From contig NZ_JAHDTH010000020.1 of the NCBI RefSeq assembly GCF_018531445.1, positions 1-64,000 of the forward strand: a stretch of 64,000 nt of DNA, in the 5' to 3' direction. The number at the start of each line of letters is the position of its first letter. Position 1 is the stretch's first letter. A program made the position numbers and the translations under genes. This document shows positions 60,834 to 64,000 of the stretch, one piece after another. The notes below the pieces were generated by a model that worked only from the letters and a program-made list of their open reading frames with translations, was not told the origin of the DNA and made no database searches. This stretch comes from Pseudonocardia lacus (lineage in GTDB: Bacteria > Actinomycetota > Actinomycetes > Mycobacteriales > Pseudonocardiaceae).

Positions 60834-61810
60834 GCGCGGGTGTGGTCCCGGGCGAGATCCCCACCGTCGACCTGGGCGCCTGGCGCGCCGGCGACCACGA
60901 CGTCGGCCCCGCGGTCGACTCCGCCCTGCAGCGGGCGGGGTTCCTGCTGGTCACCGGGCACGGCATCGACGCCGACCTGCGCGCCGAGGTGCGCGCCGCG
61001 GCCCGCCGGTTCTTCGCGCTGCCCGCGGAGGTCAAGCAGCGGTACGCGGTGCGGATCGGCGGGCGGGGCTGGCTCGCGCCGGGCGTCGAGGCCAACGGGT
61101 GGGTGGAGGGCGAGCCGACCCCGCCGGACCTGAAGGAGTCGTTCGCGGCCGGGGCCGACACCGCCACCGGCGATCCCGCCGTCGACGACGTGTGGTTCCC
61201 GCCGAACGTGTGGCCGGCCGAGGTGCCCGAGCTCGCCGACGCCGTCGGGCGCTGGACGGCGGCCATGCGCACCGTCGCCGACGACCTCCTGGAGCTGTGC
61301 GCGGCCGCGCTCGGCCTGCCCGCCGACGCGCTCACCCGGCTCGCCCACCGGCCCACCTGGACGTTCAACATCAACCGGTACCCGCCGCTCACCGAGGTCG
61401 GCGAGCCGGCGCCCAACCAGTTCCGCATCGGCCCGCACACCGACTTCGGCACGGTCACCGTCCTCGACCGCGAGCCCGGGGCCGGTGGTCTGCAGGTCGA
61501 CCTCGGGGAGGACGGCGGCGACGAGCAGTGGGTCGACGCCCCTTACGAGCCGGACGCGCTGACCGTCAACATCGGCGACCTGCTGGCCCACTGGACCGGC
61601 CTGCGCTGGCGCTCCGGCCGCCACCGGGTGCTGCCGCCGCAGGCCGGTGCCCCGCAGGAGGAGCTGGTCTCGCTCGTCTACTTCTACGAGCTCGACCACG
61701 ACGCGCTGGTCACCCCGCTCGCCCCGCCGATCGGCCGGCGCGCCGACCTCGACCCGGTCGTCTGCGCGCCGTTCATCAAGCAGCGGCTGGACGCCATCTC
61801 GGTGCCCTGA
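60830..61810 (+). CDS. Isopenicillin N synthase-like 2-oxoglutarate/Fe(II) oxygenase
   Basis: 326 residues from GTG 60830. The DIOX_N start (IPTVDLGAWRAGDH, QRAGFLLVTGHGI) is followed by the jelly-roll core with iron ligands His203, Asp205 (GPHTDFGTVTVL) and His265 (RSGRHRVLPP). The RxS motif that usually holds 2-oxoglutarate is not obvious: the corresponding place reads EELVSLVYF. Substrate unknown. The family includes thymine 7-hydroxylase as well as beta-lactam enzymes, so a base as substrate fits the neighbours (inference). Confidence 0.88.
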   Translation: MSAGVVPGEIPTVDLGAWRAGDHDVGPAVDSALQRAGFLLVTGHGIDADLRAEVRAAARRFFALPAEVKQRYAVRIGGRGWLAPGVEANGWVEGEPTPPDLKESFAAGADTATGDPAVDDVWFPPNVWPAEVPELADAVGRWTAAMRTVADDLLELCAAALGLPADALTRLAHRPTWTFNINRYPPLTEVGEPAPNQFRIGPHTDFGTVTVLDREPGAGGLQVDLGEDGGDEQWVDAPYEPDALTVNIGDLLAHWTGLRWRSGRHRVLPPQAGAPQEELVSLVYFYELDHDALVTPLAPPIGRRADLDPVVCAPFIKQRLDAISVP

Positions 61811-61816
61811 CCGCGT

Positions 61817-61842
61817 CCCGGTGGCGGCTCCCCGCCACCGGG
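61817..61842 (+). terminator. Hairpin terminator before eccB
   Basis: CCCGGTGGCGG and CCGCCACCGGG, an 11-bp perfect stem with the tetraloop CTCC, lies 6 bp after the oxygenase stop. Confidence 0.8.
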
Positions 61843-61910
61843 CGCCGGCGTCCGGGTCCAGTTGCGCCAAACGCCCACGGCAGGGCGATCCCCCTGGTTA
61901 CCGTCCTGAC

Positions 61911-63431
61911 GTGCCCAGACCGACCGCCGTGCGGGCGCCCGCCACCCGCGACCAGGCCGACGCGTACCGCTTCGGACTGCGCAGGCTGGAGGCCGCGCTG
62001 GTGCGCGGCGACGCGGTGCTGCTGCACGAGCAGATCCGCTCCCAGCGCCGCGCGGCGATGGCCGGCGTCGCGCTCGGCCTGCTGGGGCTGTGCGCCGCCG
62101 CCCTGTACGCGGTGATCGGCCCCAAGCCCGACTGGCGCCAGCAGGCGGTCGTCTCGGTGGCGGGCACGCAGGCGCTCTACGCCGTCGACACCGGACGCGA
62201 GGGGCGGCTGGTCCCGGTCAGGGACCTCGCGGCCGCCCGGCTCGTGCTCGCCGCGCTCGGCCGCACCGACGCCGCCACAGCCGACCCCCGGGAGCTGCCC
62301 GAACGGGCGCTGGCGGACGCGAAGAAGACGGCGGCGGCCCCGGTCGGCGGCGCCGACGGCGCCCGCCCGGAGGCGACCATCGCCCCGTCATGGGCGGTGT
62401 GCGACAGGGTCTCGGCCGACGGCGTCCCCGCCGGCACCACCGTCATCGGCGGCGCCGCCCCGGTCAGCGCGCCCGACCCCGGGCAGGCCGTCCTGCTGGC
62501 CGGCCCCGACGAGGAGACCTGGCTGGTCACCGGGGGCCGCCGCTTCCGCGTCGACGTCGGCGACGGCGGCCTCCTCGCCGCCTACGGCCTCACCCGCGAG
62601 GTGCCCCGCCCGGTGAACCCGACCGTGCTGGCGATGCTGCCCGAGGGCCCCGAGCTGGCCACCCCCGTCGTCCCCGGCCGGGGCGACCCCGCCCCCGACG
62701 GCCTGCCCGGCCGCGTCGGCGACGTGCTGGTCACCGACGACGCCGAGTACTTCGTCGTGCTGTCCAACGGGGTGCAGCGGGTGCCCGAGGTCGCCGCCGA
62801 CCTGCTGCGGGTGGCGTCCGGGGCCAGGGCAGCGCGCGAGGTCGACGCCGAGGTGGTGGCCGACGCCCGCGTCCGCCGCACGCTCGACGTCGCCGACTGG
62901 CCCGCCGCCCGCCCCCGCCTCGACGACCCCGCCGACGCCCCGGTGACCTGCTGGACGTGGACGCCGGCCGGGGAACCGACCGGCGAGGTCTGGACCGGCG
63001 CCGCGCTACCCCTGCCCCCCGGTGCCCGGCCCGTCGAACTCGTCCAGGCGGACGGACCCGGGGCCCGCGTGGACGCCGTGTGGACGGGCGAGGGTGGCGC
63101 GGTGCGGATCGACCTCGACCCTTCTCCTCCCGACGACGAGAAGCCCGGCTCCGGCGGCTCCTCCGCGGACCGGTCGGAACCCGAGACCGACGAGCCGGAC
63201 TCGATCGCCCGCAACCCCGCCCTCGACCGCATCGACACGCTCGACGCCGGCGGGCAGGTGCTGTTGGTGGCGCCGAACGGGGTCGTGCACCGGGTCGCCG
63301 ACGACGCCACCGCGGCCGCGCTCGGGATCGGCGCGGTGGAACTCGCCCCCGATGTCGTCGTGGAGCTTCTGCCGGCCGGCGCGCCGCTGGACCTGGCCGA
63401 CGCGACGGTCGCGGTGCAGACCCTGCGCTGA
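61911..63431 (+). CDS. eccB: Type VII secretion protein EccB
   Basis: 506 residues from GTG 61911. A short cytoplasmic part with RDQADAYRFGLRRLEAALVRGD (the hallmark EccB N-terminus) is followed by one membrane helix at about 48-68 (AAMAGVALGLLGLCAAALYAVIG). A large periplasmic domain with repeated beta units (YFVVLSNGVQRVPEVAADLL) follows, and a Ser/Asp/Glu-rich linker near 405-430. EccB is part of the ESX core complex. Its place after truA matches ESX-4 in Mycobacterium. Confidence 0.95.
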   Translation: MPRPTAVRAPATRDQADAYRFGLRRLEAALVRGDAVLLHEQIRSQRRAAMAGVALGLLGLCAAALYAVIGPKPDWRQQAVVSVAGTQALYAVDTGREGRLVPVRDLAAARLVLAALGRTDAATADPRELPERALADAKKTAAAPVGGADGARPEATIAPSWAVCDRVSADGVPAGTTVIGGAAPVSAPDPGQAVLLAGPDEETWLVTGGRRFRVDVGDGGLLAAYGLTREVPRPVNPTVLAMLPEGPELATPVVPGRGDPAPDGLPGRVGDVLVTDDAEYFVVLSNGVQRVPEVAADLLRVASGARAAREVDAEVVADARVRRTLDVADWPAARPRLDDPADAPVTCWTWTPAGEPTGEVWTGAALPLPPGARPVELVQADGPGARVDAVWTGEGGAVRIDLDPSPPDDEKPGSGGSSADRSEPETDEPDSIARNPALDRIDTLDAGGQVLLVAPNGVVHRVADDATAAALGIGAVELAPDVVVELLPAGAPLDLADATVAVQTLR

Positions 63432-63440
63432 CCCCGCCGA

Positions 63441-63463
63441 GCGAACGCAAGCACCGTGCGTTC
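63441..63463 (+). terminator. Small hairpin after eccB
   Basis: GAACGCA and TGCGTTC (63443-63449 and 63457-63463) form a 7-bp stem with a 7-nt loop. The sequence GAGCGAACG resembles the palindrome family at 22.7 and 23.9 kb. Confidence 0.5.
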
Positions 63464-63499
63464 AGCGGCCGGCCGGTTCGATCACGACATCCGGCCACC

Positions 63500-63592
63500 T
63501 CGCAGACCCAGCGATGTCGTCGCAGCCCGCCGGCGGGCTGCGACGACCCACCCGAGGCTGCGACACCCACCCGGCGCTGCGAGGACGCCCCG
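63500..63592. repeat. TCGCAG-family array, inverted orientation, between eccB and eccD
   Basis: On the minus strand it reads GTCCTCGCAGCGCCGGGTGG, GTGTCGCAGCCTCGGGTGG and GTCGTCGCAGCCCGCCGG, the same order as the array at 2978-3096 (plus strand), and includes the same GCAGCCCGCCGGCGGGCTGC palindrome. Confidence 0.8.
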
Positions 63593-63688
63593 GGCCGGGC
63601 CCTCGCTCGGCCCCGTGACCAGCCGGTGGGCACAGGGAGCGGGGCGCCGAGCCGCCGACAGGCGACCGCCCGCCCCCGCCCGGCCCAC

Positions 63689-63758
63689 GTCGCAGAGTCC
63701 CCATGGTCTTCGCAATGTCTACGGCACCTGCGAAGACCACGCCGCCCCTGCGAAGACG
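63689..63758. repeat. Dispersed intergenic repeat, copy 2 (first copy at 3170-3239)
   Basis: 63718-63758 matches 3199-3239 at 40 of 41 positions; the first 29 bp are also related. The gap 63432-63777 holds repeats but no gene. Confidence 0.8.
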
Positions 63759-63777
63759 GCCCCCCGACCGCGCGACG

Positions 63778-64000
63778 TCAGATGCCGCTGGCGAGCGCGA
63801 ACAGGTCCATCGCCGCCAGCGCCACGGGGACGGCGGCGACGGTGAGGCCGTACTCGAGGAAGTCGACCGCGCGCCGGGCCACCGGGGAACCGGCGGGGCG
63901 GGTGCGGTGCAGCGCGGCCGCGGCCGCGGCGGCGGCGAGCAGGAGGGCGGTGGCGCCGAGGGGGGCGGCGAGGACCTGGTCGGCCGCGGCGAGCAGCGCG
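63778..64000 (-). CDS. eccD: Type VII secretion integral membrane protein EccD (C-terminal part)
   Basis: Reading from the right edge: ALLAAADQVLAAPLGATALL, an alanine-rich helix, then SPVARRAVDFLEYGLTVAAV, PVALAAMDLFALASGI and stop at 63778. The last two helices and the ARRAVDFLEYG linker match the EccD end as I know it. Only about 73 residues are in the window. It is convergent with eccB, unlike the same-strand order I recall for mycobacterial ESX-4. Confidence 0.75.
   Translation of the reverse strand, partial: ALLAAADQVLAAPLGATALLLAAAAAAAALHRTRPAGSPVARRAVDFLEYGLTVAAVPVALAAMDLFALASGI

Noticed and set aside
63482-63845. Small genes in the eccB-eccD gap
   Set aside because: Frames follow the repeat units; no ribosome binding sites.

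Overview
The window comes from a high-GC actinobacterium, most likely Pseudonocardia or a close relative (order Pseudonocardiales). This is inferred from base composition, GTG/TTG starts, coenzyme-F420-type luciferase-like oxidoreductase, ESX/type VII secretion genes, and the tRNA-Thr / tRNA-Met / rpmG / MaoC pair / tRNA-Trp / secE / nusG order seen in Mycobacterium. No database search was possible, so the genus is an inference.

Layout. (1) 1-3.5 kb: a minus-strand AAA-ATPase regulator running off the left edge, a small upstream gene, and about 750 bp of intergenic repeats. (2) 3.5-7.8 kb: a cysteine-free S18 paralogue, three tRNAs, rpmG, a HadA/HadB-like hydratase pair, secE-nusG-rplK-rplA. 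(3) 7.8-11.4 kb: accessory genes (DUF6010, GlxA-type regulator, membrane protein, alpha-methylacyl-CoA racemase) separating rplKA from rplJL. (4) 11.4-22.7 kb: L10 leader, rplJL, an acyl-CoA synthetase, rpoBC. (5) 22.7-26 kb: accessory block with a putative DUF559-type nuclease gene between palindromes, and an FAD monooxygenase with a divergent TetR regulator. (6) 26-43.8 kb: str operon (rpsL-rpsG-fusA-tuf), S10/spc operons (rpsJ to rplO), secY-adk-map. (7) 43.8-53.8 kb: transhydrogenase pntAA-pntAB-pntB, a broken gene between twin palindromes, cstA-ybdD, an MFS exporter, an LLM oxidoreductase/TetR pair, a DUF1707 protein. (8) 53.9-58.8 kb: alpha operon (infA-rpmJ-rpsM-rpsK-rpsD-rpoA-rplQ-truA). 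(9) 58.9-64 kb: a nucleobase permease/deaminase/oxygenase cassette, then convergent eccB and eccD (ESX-4-like position next to truA).

The core of the window is the translation and transcription machinery: most ribosomal proteins of the classic superoperon, three RNA polymerase subunits, NusG, EF-G, EF-Tu, IF-1 and the Sec channel (SecE, SecY). Most neighbouring ribosomal genes overlap by 1-4 nt or sit a few bases apart, so they should be co-transcribed and translationally coupled. Accessory genes sit in the gaps between operons, bounded by strong hairpins.

The most notable observation is that two ribosomal proteins, L4 (rplD) and L17 (rplQ), end in the same extra C-terminal module of about 60 residues. 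31 of 41 core residues are identical, and the operons are 25 kb apart. The module resembles what annotators informally call a sunset domain and has no known ribosomal role that I can state. The rplQ copy also overlaps the start of truA, which lacks an ordinary start codon after rplQ. Other points: three families of intergenic palindromes or repeats, an 18-nt element shared by the rpsL and rpsJ leaders, a cysteine-free S18 standing alone, unusual residues in the rifamycin pocket of RpoB, and a 15-codon mini-ORF bridging rplR and rpsE.
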